A stretch of DNA of 64,000 nucleotides, from contig JAQMWT010000318.1 in NCBI GenBank assembly GCA_029834535.1, positions 62,001 to 126,000 on the forward strand. The letters run 5' to 3'. Positions 20,084 through 32,191 of the stretch are shown piece after piece. Below the pieces are notes generated by a model. That model had not been told where the DNA came from, made no database searches, and was given only the letters and a program-made list of their open reading frames with translations. Numbering within the stretch: position 1 is the first letter of the stretch; every line of letters starts with the position of its first letter. Made by a program: the position numbers and the translations under genes. This DNA comes from Chrysophaeum taylorii (Eukaryota > Sar > Pelagophyceae > Pelagomonadales > Pelagomonadaceae).

Positions 20084-21121
20084 CAAGTGGAGGCCAGTAA
20101 GTTCACCTAGTCCCAATCTCTAACCCCAGTAAGTTCACCTGGTCCCAATCTCTAACCCCAGCAAATTCGGTGTAAACCCAATTTCTAACCCCAGTAAGTT
20201 CGGCATAAACCCACACCCACTCTCCTTTGAGGTCGTCGCTCTCACGCCCGCCAATCTAAGCTGCTTTGATCCGCAGACGCCGCTAAGCTTTGAGTTTACT
20301 CTAAAAGCCCCAGTAAGTTCACACTTGGTCTCAGTAAGTTCACCTGGTCACTAAGTTCACCTAGTCCCAATCTCTAACTAACCTCAGTAAGTTCACCTGG
20401 TTCCTGTAAGTTCACCTGGTCCCAGTAAGTTAACCTATAGTGCGCGTGTAGACGGCGGGGGGGGTCTTATTTATCGGTATTGCGCAGCACGTGTGGGGTA
20501 GGGTGGAGTCGTCGACCCAGATGAGGATATCCTCGGGGTTGCCGATCGACAGAGAGCCACGTAGAGCTCCAGGACGTGGCAGTAGACGGGCTTGTGGGCA
20601 AGAGGACGCCGACCTCGCAGGGCGTCTGGCCCTGGCTCTTGTTGATCGTTTGGCGTCGGCGGGCCTTAAGGGATACAGGTTGGAGGAGCCTCAGTGACAA
20701 CGACACGATCGATCATGTATCTGGTACCGTTGCAGTGGCCGTGCGACGGGTCGAGGTTTCAAAGACCTTAAGCTCGCGATCAAAGTCAGCATGCCGTTGG
20801 TTGTCAGGGAGTTCCCGAAAACTCGAAGACTGTAACGAGCGAGGCGTCGTCTTCCGACCCAACCTAGTCTGCCTAAAAGAACTCCGACGCCTCGTCTCCG
20901 GGAAAAAAAGGCCGCGGTCATTCATGCGCGCGTTGTCAGCATCGACAACAACGTTTCGACGGGGCGTGAGAATGGCGCGCTGGGTAAAAGAGCCGCCGCC
21001 GGTCGTGGAAATAGTCTGCGAGGTCGCCGTAGACGGCTTGGAGGATCACTGTCTGGCTCTCGCGCCTACCTGATCCTTTTTACTCTCGCGCCTACCTGAT
21101 CCTTACCCTAAATCGAGGGAC
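20084..21121 (-). mobile_element. Helitron fragment, copy D
   Basis: Same structure and boundaries as copies B and C: CACTTG end, AGGTGAACTTACTGG-like array (20090-20440), helicase C-terminus on the minus strand (TINKSQGQT about 20632-20660, CNGTRYMID about 20718-20740, NSLTTNGML about 20790-20815), right boundary AAATCGAGGGAC. Somewhat more diverged, with small insertions. The forward 165-codon frame across it is an antisense shadow. Confidence 0.85.
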
Positions 21122-21447
21122 AGACAGACAAACAAACAAACAGACAAACATCTGTCGATGAGTAGTTAGGACAGACAAACAGACAAACATGTGTCGATTC
21201 GTAGTTAGGATTATACGCAAAGACGAGGGCAAGACACTGGCAAGAAGAGGAGTCTCGATGAATGAATGAGAAGACGACGACGACGACGACAGAATTTCTT
21301 TCTTACTTTCATTCTCGTCGTTCGTTAAAAAGGGAGGGAGAGAAGATGCCCAAATTCCAAACAAGAGGGGGTGGCGGCACGTAGTAGTTCGTCGACGGGG
21401 GGCGCATCCCATCCCATCCCATCCCACCAAATCCCAATACTCGTTCA
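21122..21447. other. Simple repeats downstream of the telobox gene
   Basis: (ACAA)n/(CAGA)n tract to about 21210, a (GAC)n run at 21270-21290 and (ATCCC)n at 21408-21425. This is the 3' flank of the minus-strand telobox gene. No gene seen. Confidence 0.5.
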
Positions 21448-22680
21448 TCAGATGGTGGCCGCGGGTTCTTCTTCTGGTTGTTCATCTTCGAGAAGAAGAA
21501 GATCCACGTCCCTCTTCAACAAAGTCCAGCCCTCGATGCCGAGCTGGTTGACACCTCGAATGACGCAGGTCTGGTTCAAAGAAGGGGACCCGACGACCTC
21601 GAGCAAGGTGTCGCGGAAGAGGCGGGAGAGGTAGGTTTTCGGGTTGAGGAGCTCGGCGGCTTTTTTTTGCTGATCTTCCGTTTTTTGCTGGTCTTTGACG
21701 TAAGCGTCTCGGAGCGCACTCACGTGGACCTTGGATAGGGGGTCGCGAACGAGATTTTGCCGACACCAGGTCTCGACGCTCGACGCGAAAGCTTCCGAGT
21801 CGCGCGCGTCGATCGTCGGTTTTTTCTTGTTCATGTTGCGAACTTTGTCCTTGATGTCTACGGCCGTTCGCCCTCGAGATTTGAGCACAACGCTCTTCTC
21901 CAAGATGAGGGCCCACTGCGGCCCCAGTTTCTTCAGCAAGCCCTCGAGCTCGTTCACTTCTTCTTCAGAAAATTTTCTTCGGGCGCGAAAAGTTTTGCCT
22001 CCGGCGCCGATCTTCAAATCCCGCCGCGGCTTCGGATCAGAATCGAAGAATTCGTCGTCAAACTTCCGTTTTTCCGACTCCCGGTGGGGCTCCTTCCTTT
22101 CTAGGACCAGTTGGTCTTTGCGGATCCCCGTCGGGGGCGTTTTATTGTCCAGAGATTCGTCGAATTCCTCGAGCGTTCGCCGCAGATCTTCGAGGACCGA
22201 TTCGATTTCGGATTTCAACGGCTCGAAATTCTGCGCCAGCACTTCGCCCGCGAGCCCCGACGATTCAAGGACGTCGCGTTCGAACCCCAGCTTCTCGTCG
22301 CGGAGGGCTCGGGCATACGCGTCGTCCTCGTGATCGAACGAATAAGGAAGCTCGGTCGATTGTTTTTCTTTTAGAAACAGCAAGTTCCGAAGCCGCCGCA
22401 CGCGGAGCGTCACCTCCAGGACCTTGTGGTCCCGCCAGGGCGGCGTGCCCCGCGCCTCGGAAGCGACGACGAAAGCCTCGAGAGCTTTGGTCCAATCGGC
22501 CGCGGTCTCGGCGCGCTTCGCCAGCCGATCGACGAGGCAAACGCTCAACAGCTTCGCCACCACGCTCCCGCGCTCCACGTCCTCGCCGCGCATCCTCATC
22601 CTGTGATACAACGCGTCGACCACCTCGAACCACCGCTTCCGGCACGCCAACGCCAGGAACCCGTTCACTTCTTCCATCAT
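21448..22680 (-). CDS. TRF-like protein with single Myb/SANT telobox domain
   Basis: Intact 410-codon single-exon frame. I start at the ATG at 22678-22680 (MMEEVNGFLALAC); the open frame continues upstream only into Copia-derived DNA. Residues 1-105 are predicted helical and occupy the place of the TRF homology (dimerisation) region of telomere-repeat factors, but no clear match can be claimed. Residues 120-215 are charged. Residues about 235-287 form a single Myb/SANT domain (KFSEEEVNELEGLLKKLG...QWALIL). It ends in a telobox-like third helix at residues 271-283 (RTAVDIKDKVRNM), the hallmark of proteins that bind TTAGGG-type DNA; the usual Trp is Val here. The C-terminus (305-392) resembles the winged-helix tail of D5/P4-type primases, a weak inference. 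Likely a nuclear telomere or chromatin protein. Its promoter has been replaced by Copia sequence. Confidence 0.85.
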   Translation of the reverse strand: MMEEVNGFLALACRKRWFEVVDALYHRMRMRGEDVERGSVVAKLLSVCLVDRLAKRAETAADWTKALEAFVVASEARGTPPWRDHKVLEVTLRVRRLRNLLFLKEKQSTELPYSFDHEDDAYARALRDEKLGFERDVLESSGLAGEVLAQNFEPLKSEIESVLEDLRRTLEEFDESLDNKTPPTGIRKDQLVLERKEPHRESEKRKFDDEFFDSDPKPRRDLKIGAGGKTFRARRKFSEEEVNELEGLLKKLGPQWALILEKSVVLKSRGRTAVDIKDKVRNMNKKKPTIDARDSEAFASSVETWCRQNLVRDPLSKVHVSALRDAYVKDQQKTEDQQKKAAELLNPKTYLSRLFRDTLLEVVGSPSLNQTCVIRGVNQLGIEGWTLLKRDVDLLLLEDEQPEEEPAATI

Positions 22681-23964
22681 TCCTTTTGGTCTGTCTGATG
22701 ATGACACACTTAGTGACGTGACTGACGACTTACCCCCCCTGTTTTTAGTACCTCTTCTTCTTGTGAGGAAGCTATGACACTTACCCCTCGTCCCCATTAG
22801 AGTTCGTTCTCTCATCCCTTCTCACATATGGCACCAGGTGGTGTTCTCCACGGTCGAGCCTCTGCTTGCCTTCGCGGCGACTCCTCCTCCTCGGCTTCAG
22901 TTCATTGCTACTACGTGTTCGGCGCACAAACTTGATGCCTTCAGCGGTGAGCGAACATTTTTTTTTTCCCACCAATGGCACGTCGTCGTCTCGAGAACAT
23001 GATCATCTCCATCCACCGGCGATCACATTATCTCGACCAACGATCGGCTTGGACTAGCATCTCAGCATCTCGCTGCTGCTGTGAAGGCGAATTTCGTGTC
23101 GTCAAGCAACAACGTTGATATCCATGAAAACCGCGACATGAACTTCGCGCGACTTTCTTTACAAGCGCATTCATTACCGATGTTGTCTACATGGGCCGGC
23201 CATGGGGATCGCGGAGCGAACTTCCTCAACAAGTTCATCATCATCATCATCATCGGAGTATACGAGTTGCTCGGCATTGTGTACCTGATCCGACGCACCC
23301 TCGAGTGTGTCCTCGCATTCGACTACGTGCATCGTGCTTCAAGACTTACTGGCTTTGTTTTATCGTGGTCTCGCGTTTCGTACCGACGACGACTGTGGTT
23401 GTTTGTACCCTTGAGAAGTTCAACAATAAACAATTTAGATGGCATGCACAACCACTACCGTCGCGCTATCCGCCGCGTCGTCAGCCACGACTTCAGACTC
23501 TTTTCCAACTGACCTACCCTAGACTCTCCCCTTTCCCAACAACCTGGCTCTACTCGATTCCGACGCACTACCCGATGTCCTTTTGGCGGCTGCTGCAAGG
23601 ATCATCACTTTAAGAGGGACTGCCGCAACTTTCAAAGTTATTCCTAGCTATTCCACGACAACGCCCTACCCACCATCGCCGTTCTTCTCAACAGCGCAAC
23701 ACTCCCAATGATTCCAACAACACCCACCCACCAACACCAACACCAGTAACACTACCTTTTCTGCTCCTATGCCTTCTCCAACCTTGGCTGATTCTAGTTC
23801 CACTCCGCCGCTTTTCTTAATACCACCACCTATTACACATCTTTGCACCTTTCTGCCAATCAAGATAATTCCAAGTCAGCGTGTGTACCGCCGAATGTCT
23901 GATGCAAGCACATCAACAACCCCATCCCACGGAAGCCCCTCGTTTTTGTTTTTAGCTCCCATTG

Positions 23965-24175
23965 CACAGGCGCTCCTCGTTCTGTATTTTCCGCTCTTCG
24001 TTGCTCAGCCCCTCGTTCTGTATTTTCCCCTCGTCGTTGCTCCTCTCCTCGTTCTGTCTTTTCACCTCGTCGTTGCTCCCCTCCTCGTTCTGTATTTCGC
24101 CTATTCGTTGCTCCACTCCCCGTTGTGCATTTTCTGCTATTCGTTGATCCACTCCTCGTTGTGCTTGTCGATTTT
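23965..24175. repeat. About 36-bp minisatellite inside Copia-2
   Basis: About six imperfect units of CCTCGTTCTGTATTTTCCGC plus CTCGTTGCTC-type sequence. The minus strand reads as a 12-residue period (NTERGGEQRRGE). Confidence 0.8.
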
Positions 24176-24419
24176 GATAAAACCAGCGAATCACGTTCCA
24201 TCGCGCATTTCACCTGCCACCACTAAGCTGTGCCTGTCAATTTTTCGCGTGCGCAGTTTTCGTGCTTCCTATGTGGTTGGATCGCCCATCTTCGGGATCC
24301 TGGACAGACGCTTCTTTGCTGTGTGATTTGTGGTTCTCCTTCGCGCACTCTCGCCTTTTCGCCGTTTTTCTGACCTTTAAAATCCGGTTTTGCTATCGCA
24401 GTGAATTCCGTGCTCAGCA

Positions 24420-24487
24420 CCCGCGACGCTATCTGCAATGTTCTTACGTGCCACTGCGACGCTATCTGCAACGTTCTTACGTGCCAC
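24420..24487. repeat. Tandem duplication, 33-bp unit, two copies
   Basis: GCGACGCTATCTGCAA, then TGTTCTTACGTGCCACT or the near-identical CGTTCTTACGTGCCACA, occurs twice head to tail inside the diverged part of Copia-2. Confidence 0.8.
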
Positions 24488-25394
24488 AACTGTTTTGCCA
24501 CTGTCGCCAACTTCTACCGCAGTCTATTCGAGTATGACGAGCAAAGCTCGCCGCTTGCTCCTCCAACGTTGGCCCATGTGGCAACTTCGTTCTTGCGAAT
24601 GCGAAAACGGGCCACTTTCTTATCTGCCACAGCGGGCTGGCATACAGCAGCCTGGTCTACCCGTGTTCGTTCCTTACACCGCTGGCGCGTCCGAAGTCTT
24701 CCATTTTCGCGTACAGGACGCGGTCGTGCCCATGGTAACTTGCTCGCGCCACAACAACCAAACACCCAACGTTCGCATCAACCCTGTTTACGCCTGTTTT
24801 TGCTTCAGTCGCCTCCGACCATCGTCATAACCTGGTCACCATACAACATATCTGCCCAAAGGCAACGTTCTCATCAGACGTCTGGTACACCGCCATCATA
24901 TGTACCAGCCTGTGTTTCCGCTATCTTTGCCCCGCTGCGATTCTCAGTGGCCACAATCTTCTAACGCACGTCATCCCAGGCACTTTTGTCGCTATTATAT
25001 ATCTTCAGACCTCGATTTTGCTGACAGTTTCGATTATCAGATTTCCTGCAATGTCAACCACCGAAGGAACTTCAACGTTGTTCTGACTCGAATCACGCTT
25101 CCCAGCTCTCGTCTACTGTTGCCCCATTGTCACCTGTTCCTGCTGTTGCCCGATTGTCACCTGTTCTTCCGCTGTTCTTCCGATGTTGCCCCCTTGCCCC
25201 CTGTGTTTGATGAGAATCCTCCGGTTTCACTGGGACTGATCACCCCATCACGTGAACCGACCATTCTACGAGCTCATGAACTCCGACGCACCAAAGAGAG
25301 AAAACAACAGAAAGTGCAAAACAAAGTCGAGCAAACCAGAGCCGACAAAACCAAGGAGCCCAAAACCTCCTGAGGAAAGTGCAAAACAAAGTCG

Positions 25395-27200
25395 AGCCAG
25401 ACGGGGCCGACCGCGCAGAGTCGACCAACGCGCGTTACAACAACCAACAAACTTTTATACTGGCGATTCTGTTTCATCCTGTCACAATGTCGATTCTGTT
25501 TTCTCTGTCGCTTCTGTTTCATCCTGTAACTCTTTGTATGTCTCTTATGTTAGCTTTCGTTTGTTAGTTCATTACGTCTTCCTTCCCCTTTGTTTAGCTA
25601 ACACCCTTGTTGATCCCCATGCACATGTTTATTACTCTGCTTCCGAAGAAACCTCTCAGTATTCATACATTGACGAAAACTACCATTACTTCCACCCATT
25701 TACGTGAAGCTTTAGCTCCGACCAATCCTGAGCGTCCTGGCTGGTTGCAAGCCATCACTAAAGAGTATAGCTCCCTTGGTCAGCTTGGTTGCTGGGATGT
25801 TGTTCGCCTTCCTTCGACGTTTTCTGGCAACATTTGTACCCTCAAGTGGATCCTTCGCAAGAAGTATGACTCTGGCCGCTTCAAATCGTACAAGACTCGC
25901 CTCGTTGTCCGCGGTTGCACCCAGGTTCACGGCATTGTTTTTCATGACACCTACTCACCGGTTGCCAACATCGTCACGATCCGTTTCTTTCTAACCTTTG
26001 TCGCTGTTCATGACTGGGATTTGCACAAGTTGGATGTCAGCTCCGCTTTTATCCAAGCTCCCATTGATGAAGACATCTATGTCTGGCCACCCGAAGGCTA
26101 TGCTCCTTGCCAACCCACCGATGGTTCCAAAATCGTTTACAAGCTCCGCCGCTCTTGGTATGGTTGCAAACAAGCTTGTCGCAATTGGTGGCTTTATTTG
26201 GAACGCTTCCTTCTCAGTGATTGTGGCTTCGTCCGCGGATCTGGTGACACTTGCAATTACAAGCTCGTGCTCAATTCTATCGGTGTCCTACGTCTCGTTC
26301 TTGTCGTTGATGATCTTCTTGTGGCGCACCCTCGTCATTGTATTGGCCCTTACCAAGCCTTTTTCCTCCGTTTCAGAACCTTCACTGACGTCAATGAGCT
26401 TGATCTCACCACTTACGTTGGTCTCCGCATTACGCGTGATCGCGCACAACCAGACTTGACCCCCGCTCCCAAAGTACTTCCTCTTTCTGCGGCTGATTGT
26501 CCTGCTCCTGGTTCTCCAGATCACATCTTCATGTCGCGCATCCCTTTTCGTCGTATTCTCCGTTGTGTCTTGTTTCCTTCTGTTATGCCTCGCCCTGATA
26601 TCACTTGGTCCGTCAATCAGTGTGCGCGTTTTTCCCACAATCCTGGTAAACCCCACTGGCACGCTTTATCCCACACTCTTCGTTACCTCAATGGTTCTCA
26701 GGATCTTGCCCTTGTTCTTGGTCGCGATTCTACCCTTCGTCTCTGTGGTTATTCCGACTCCAGCTGGGCCGACGACCCTGATGACCGCCACTCCACAACT
26801 GTTTCTTTGTTTTCTCCTTGCTGGCTCTATGATAGCCTACTGCTCCCGCTCGCAGTACTTACTTGCTCACTCTTCTTTTGAAGCTGAATTGCTCGCTCTT
26901 TACGCCGCTACTGCTGAGCTCTCTTGGCTTCTCAAACTTTTTGATGACTTTGATCTCCCTTGTCACACGGTCCCAATGTATGTCGATAATAGCACCACCG
27001 TCACTCAAGTCCGTCTCCAATGTCTCACACGGCGCACCCGCCATATTGACATTCGCTTTTACAGCACCGCCGAATATCATCGCAACCACATCATTAATCT
27101 CCAACACATTACTCGTCTTGACAACCTTAGCGATATTTTCACCCGCCGTACGGAAGCTCCTTCCTTCCTCCGGCTTCGTGCTCGTTACCTCACCTCGTGA
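25395..27200 (+). pseudogene. pol: Copia-2 pol, RT and RNase H part
   Basis: Nearly identical to Copia-1 pol from about 17900 on. RVT_2 is open through about 25700-26450, with VVDDLL at the catalytic site. A deletion of roughly 70 bp near 26450 removes the segment that follows ITRDR in Copia-1 but keeps the frame. RNase H breaks at about 26810-26830 at exactly the same sequence as in Copia-1 and continues in the next frame to 27200. The N-terminal protease and integrase parts are in the diverged section and unreadable. Confidence 0.85.
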
Positions 27201-27473
27201 CTTCGCCCTGATCTCTCCTGTTTCTTTCTGCCACAATGCCTCTATTGACGTCTTCCTCAAAGCTTCTCCTATGTGAGCGTCTCACTAACCCCTTTTTACT
27301 TCTTCCTTTTTCTTTTCCAGCACCTGTGTGAGGACCTCACTTACCCCTTTTTCCTTTTCTTTCTTTTCCAGCACCTGTGTGAGGAAGCTATGACACTTAC
27401 CCCTGCACCACGTATCTAGTATCCCTACGTCATTCCCTTATTGCTAGAGTAACGCCCCATTCCAGTTGTCACA

Positions 27474-30400
27474 CCCTTGATGCTAAACTGCGAACGTATG
27501 ATGGTTTTTTTGTTGATCGCCTCGATCTATGAACACGCCCAAAATCCAAGCCCACGCTTGTCAACAACGTTGCTATCAGTCAGCAAGGGACCCCGCCATC
27601 GCTAGAGTGAGTGACTCCAACAATCGCTACTACAGTTAGTTACTCCTCCAAATCTCGCTTTTGCCAAATCTGTGGTCGTCGTACCCATCCCACTGCTCAA
27701 TGCTTTCGCCCATCCCCTCACCATACTCTTTTGCGCTCCAATCCAATGCACCAACGCCCCCGCCCAACTTCCCGTTCCAGGCCTCTGCCTCCATTTTACA
27801 ACGAGCGCAACCAACCGGGGTCCTTTTCCCCAACCCAACTATCCTATCATCATCACCAAGCGCCCACGCGCTACTGACTTCTGTCACTTTTGTGGCATTC
27901 CTGGTCATCACAAGACAAGAAAGAAATTGTGTCGCAAGCGCGAGCGCTACTTACTCTCCAAAGCCACGCGTCCCGACCTCCCCCTCATTCCCAATACCAG
28001 CCAAATCCACCATTATACCACCACCAAAAATACCTCTCTGCCCCAACAACAACAACACCACTCTTCCCCCCATCTCAACCCTCTCCGCCGCTTCTTGCGT
28101 TGCCACCCTCCACCACACCCTCTGTCCCGCCTTCTACGGCCATGCCTTCCTCACCCACCTTCCACTGCTGCCACCACCTATCCGTCTTTCAATTTTTACC
28201 TTTTCTCCATCTCTCCAACGGTTCACCAAGTCTCGTCTTCCACCAACTCTCTCAACGCTCTACTCACCGCCCGTGAGCGCGACTATCTTCACTACAAAAA
28301 ACAGCCTCCGTCTTGTTGTCTACGATACCGGTGGTGCCAACGTCAATCTCTTTAATAATTCCAATTTTGGGTTTACGGACCTCGACAACACCCAACAACA
28401 CGCGCCATCAACTCTGCTCTTGGCACTGGCTCTGTCTCTGGCTCGGGCACTGCGCCCGCTTAACGTTCCCTTCTTCTATCGGCACATATTGACAATCGTG
28501 GTCTTCACCCACTCTTTCTGCCCCTCATGGCATCCACATTGCATTTCCCCACACTCTCATCTCTCCTGGCCTTGGTGATAAGCGGATTCTTTCTGATCAT
28601 GCCCTTGAGCAAGCCGGGCAGCATGATTGCCATACGATCCAAGACATCATGGGGCTCAACGAATCTTGTTGCGTCACCGATAGATCACGCATCATGCCAT
28701 TCCTCTGCTCCGTCGCTGTGGTCTCTCTCCTATTGATCGTCTGTTGGATCGGCAATACAACCGCTGCACCCTACGCGGACTTTGTTTCCCCGTTCGTGGC
28801 ATTTTCTTCCTGCCCTCGCCTACACGACCCTTGCGCCTTTCCCGCTGTGTCTCAACGCACCCAACTGGCATGCTCGCATTGGTCATTCATTATAGCACCT
28901 CTTACATCCGCCGTTTGTCCTCTCTCTCGCTGTGGGTGTGCACCATTCTTCCCAAGTTCCGCGTCTCTTTCTTTTTGTCCTGCTTGTGCTTTGGGTAAAA
29001 TGCATGCTGTTCACGTTGGCCATCGCAAATCACGCGATCAAGCTCCCAGCTCTCTTCCTGGAAACGAAGTTTTGCCGCGCCCACGTCGCGCCCTATCTTA
29101 TCATCCATTCGCTGATCTGATGTTCACCGGCGTTCAATCTTTCATTTACCAAGACCGTGCCATTCTTACTTTTGTCGACGATCATACGCGCCGCCGCCGT
29201 ACGCGTTACTTCGGTCCTCGATACGACGCGCTCACAAACGCTCGTGGGCTTTTCCTGTGTACTGTGGTTCGACGCTTTGGCTATCGTATTGCCCTCATCT
29301 ACACAGATCGTGACGACAAATCTCTCGTGGGCCAATTTGAAACCTTCTGTCTGGGCAACAACATCGCCATCAAACGCTCTCCCGCTGCTGCCCAGTCCAA
29401 ACATTTCCAAGCGCACGCTTTTTCAGGTGTTGTGGAACGCTCCCATCGCGCAACTGCAGATATTACTCGAACTCTTTTTGGTGCATGCATGCACATCGTC
29501 CACCTGATTTTTGGCGTTGGGCCATGGAGACGGCTGATTTCATCTCCGAGCGGATGCCCAACGCATCCAACCCTGGTTACCTGACCCCTTACGAAATGTT
29601 ACACGAAACCTTGCCTCGCGTCGATTTTCTTCGTGTTTGGGGCTGCTGCCCTGCTGCATTTCTCACTGGCGACAAAATGGCCTACCAAAGCCATTACTGG
29701 CATCTTCATTGGGTATCCCTCTGCTGGTCCCGGTTATCGCATCATTCTTCAACGCCCCACTGGTCCAGTTATTCACACTTCCATTGATGTTAATTTCGAC
29801 GAGAGCTTTGCTTTGCGTAAGACTTCCCTGTCATCCCAACCCCTTCCTCCTCCCCTTGTGGATTCTCGATTCCCCGAATTGTTCTACGATGACCCTCGTC
29901 TGTCTTCCGCTGTTGCTCCCTTGTCCCCTGTTTTTGATGCTCAGGAGCCGGCCTTATCGGGACTGATCACCCCAGAGACAATACCGGAACCTGAACCCAA
30001 TACCATCAGCGAAAAGCGCAAAACCACGTCGAGCAAACATAACAGAGCCGACCGCGCAAAGTCCACAAAAGCGCACGTTACTCTGAAACAACTATAACAG
30101 TCACTGGAACCATCAATCCTTGCGTTTTGCCACAACGCACTGTCGATTCTGTGTCATCTCGTGTCGATTCTCTGTGTCCTCTTGTCATTCATTCCCTGTA
30201 TGTTAATTATGCTAGCTTTCGTTTGTTTATTCATTATGTCTTCCTTCCCCTCAGTCTCGCCCACACCCTTGTTGATCCCCAATATGTCGAAGCCCATCGT
30301 GTCCTCTACTCCGCTTCCGAAGAAACCTCTCAATATTCCTACATTGATGACGGCGCCATCACTTCCACTCATTTACGCGAAGCTTTAGCACATACAAATC

Positions 30401-31940
30401 CTGAACGTCCCGGCTGGTTACAAGCCATTGCCAGAGAGTATCACTCCCTCGGTCAGCTTGGTTGCTGGGATGTTGTTCGCGTTCCTTCTACTTTTCCTGG
30501 CAACATCTGCACTTTGAAGTGGGTCCTCCGCAAGAAGAAGTATGAATTTGGTCGGTTCAAATCGTATACAGGTCGTCTCGTTGTCCGCGGTTATACCCAG
30601 GTTCACGGCATTGACTACCATGATACGCACTCCCCCGTCGCCAATATTGTCACGATATACTTCTTTCTCACCTTCGTTGCCGTTCATGACTGGGATTTGC
30701 ATAAGGTTGGATGTCCGCTCTGCTTTTTTCTTACAAGCGCCGATTGCATAAGATGTCTATGTCTGGCCACCCGAAGGCTATGCTCCTACCCAACCCAAAG
30801 ATGGCTCAAAAATCGTTTACAAACTACGCCGCTCTTGGTACGGCTGCAAACAAGCTTGTCGAAACTGGTGGTGGCTTTATTTGGAACGCTTCCTTGTCAA
30901 TGATAGTGGTTTCGTCCGCGGATCTAGGGACACTTGCAGCTACGAGCTCTTGCTTAATTCCACTGTCGTTCTGCGCCTTGTTCTCGTTGTTGATGACATC
31001 CTTGTGGCTGTGGCCACCCCCGTCATTGCATTGGCCATTACCAGGCTTTCATGCTGCGTTTCAAAGCTGTCAACGACCTTGATCTCCAAACTTAGGTTGG
31101 TCTTCGCATCACGCGTGATCGCGCACGTCGCACGATCGCTATCGACCAATCCCACGCTATCCGTGAAGAAATTCTCACCGAATACCGCTTCATCAACAGC
31201 AAAAAAGGTCTTCGTCTCTCTGCGGCTGACGGTCCTGCAGAGGGTTCCCCCGATCAACTGTATATGGCTCGCATCCCTTTTCGTCGTATTGTTGGTCTTG
31301 TTTTGTTTATTATTTCTGTTATGACACGCCCCGAGATCACTTGGAATGTTAATCAGTGTGCGCGTTTTACGGACAATCCCGGGAAGCCACACTGGCACGC
31401 CTTGAGTCACACGCTCCGCTACCTCAATGGTACTCAAGATCTTGCCCTCGTTCTTGGTCGCGATTCTAACCTTCGTCTTTTTTGTGTGGTTATTCCGACT
31501 CCAGCTGGGCCGACAACCCTGATGATCGTCATTCTACATCTGGCTACTGTTTTCTGCTTGGTAATAACTCCATGATGATTTGCTCACGCTCTCCGTATCT
31601 GCAGGCACGTTCATCTTTCGAAGCCGAAATGCTCGCTCTTTATGCCGCCACTGCTGAACTTTCCTGGCTTCTCAAACTTTTTGACGACTTTGATCTCCCT
31701 CGTCTCACTGTTCCTATGTATGTCGATAACCACACCACCGTGACCCAAGTCCGGCTTCAATGCATGACTCGACGTACCCGTCACACATTGACATTCGCTT
31801 TTATAGCACGTCAGAATATCACGCAACAAAATTCTCGACCTCCAGGACATTCCCCGTCTTGACAATCTTAGCGATATCTTCACCCGCAGTACGAAAGCCC
31901 GCCCCTTCCTTCGGCTTGGTGCTCGCTATCTCACGTCCTG
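27474..31940 (+). pseudogene. pol: Copia-3 gag-pol, multiply frameshifted
   Basis: Zinc knuckle CHFCGIPGHHKTRKKLC (27881-27930) has extra residues. The protease keeps the DTG active site (VVYDTGGANVNLF, about 28318-28355), with one extra Gly. Pre-integrase and integrase motifs lie at about 28860-29460 (CPACALGK, YTDRD, VVERSHR). RVT_2 is at about 30380-31010, with VVDDIL, and is broken near 30700-30760 and 31070. RNase H is at about 31475-31900 and reads cleanly across HSTSGYCFLLG, the place where Copia-1 and -2 are shifted. At least eight frame breaks; clearly dead. Confidence 0.88.
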
Positions 31941-32191
31941 ATTTATCATGCCATCTCTGGTCATTTATTTTATGCCAGAACATTTCATGATATTGCCTCT
32001 CCTGACACCTTTTTACCTCTCCTGACGTCACCTCACCCCTTTTTCCTTTTTCTTTCTTTTCCAGCACCTGGTACTTACCCCTTTTTCCTTCTTTTCCAGC
32101 ACCTGTGTGAGGAAACTATGACACTTACCCCTGCACCACGTATCTAGTATCCCTACATCGCTAGTCTACGCTTAATTCCAGTTGTCTCACA
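27474..32191 (+). mobile_element. Copia-3, 5'-truncated Copia element
   Basis: It starts in mid-gag (LDAKLRTYDGF, 27476-27510) directly after the Copia-2 3' LTR, without leader or 5' LTR, and ends with a 3' LTR at 32106-32191. A different, older subfamily from Copia-1. The result is the arrangement LTR-internal-LTR-internal-LTR, which suggests unequal recombination between neighbouring elements. Confidence 0.85.

Larger units (their letters stand above)
22695..27473 (+). mobile_element. Copia-2, mosaic and degenerate element with 3' LTR
   Basis: A 5' LTR remnant starts at 22762 (TGTGAGGAAGCTATGACACT), preceded by Copia 3'-UTR-like sequence from about 22695. From 22865 to 23270 it is a damaged gag (ENMIIS, NRDMNFARL). 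From 23270 to 25390 it is strongly diverged, with a zinc-knuckle relic near 23574-23625 (CPFGGCCKDHHFKRDC). From 25395 to the 3' LTR (27378-27473) it is close to Copia-1. The 5' and 3' portions differ so much in decay that this is probably a recombinant of an old and a young element. No target duplication joins 22762 and 27473. Confidence 0.8.

Noticed and set aside
20576-21073. 165-codon forward frame in Helitron copy D
   Set aside because: The minus strand carries the clear helicase motifs; the forward frame is a shadow and is not preserved in copies B and C.
22681-22815. Longer N-terminus for the telobox protein
   Set aside because: These 45 codons lie in Copia 3'-UTR/LTR sequence that is present elsewhere in the window as non-coding DNA.
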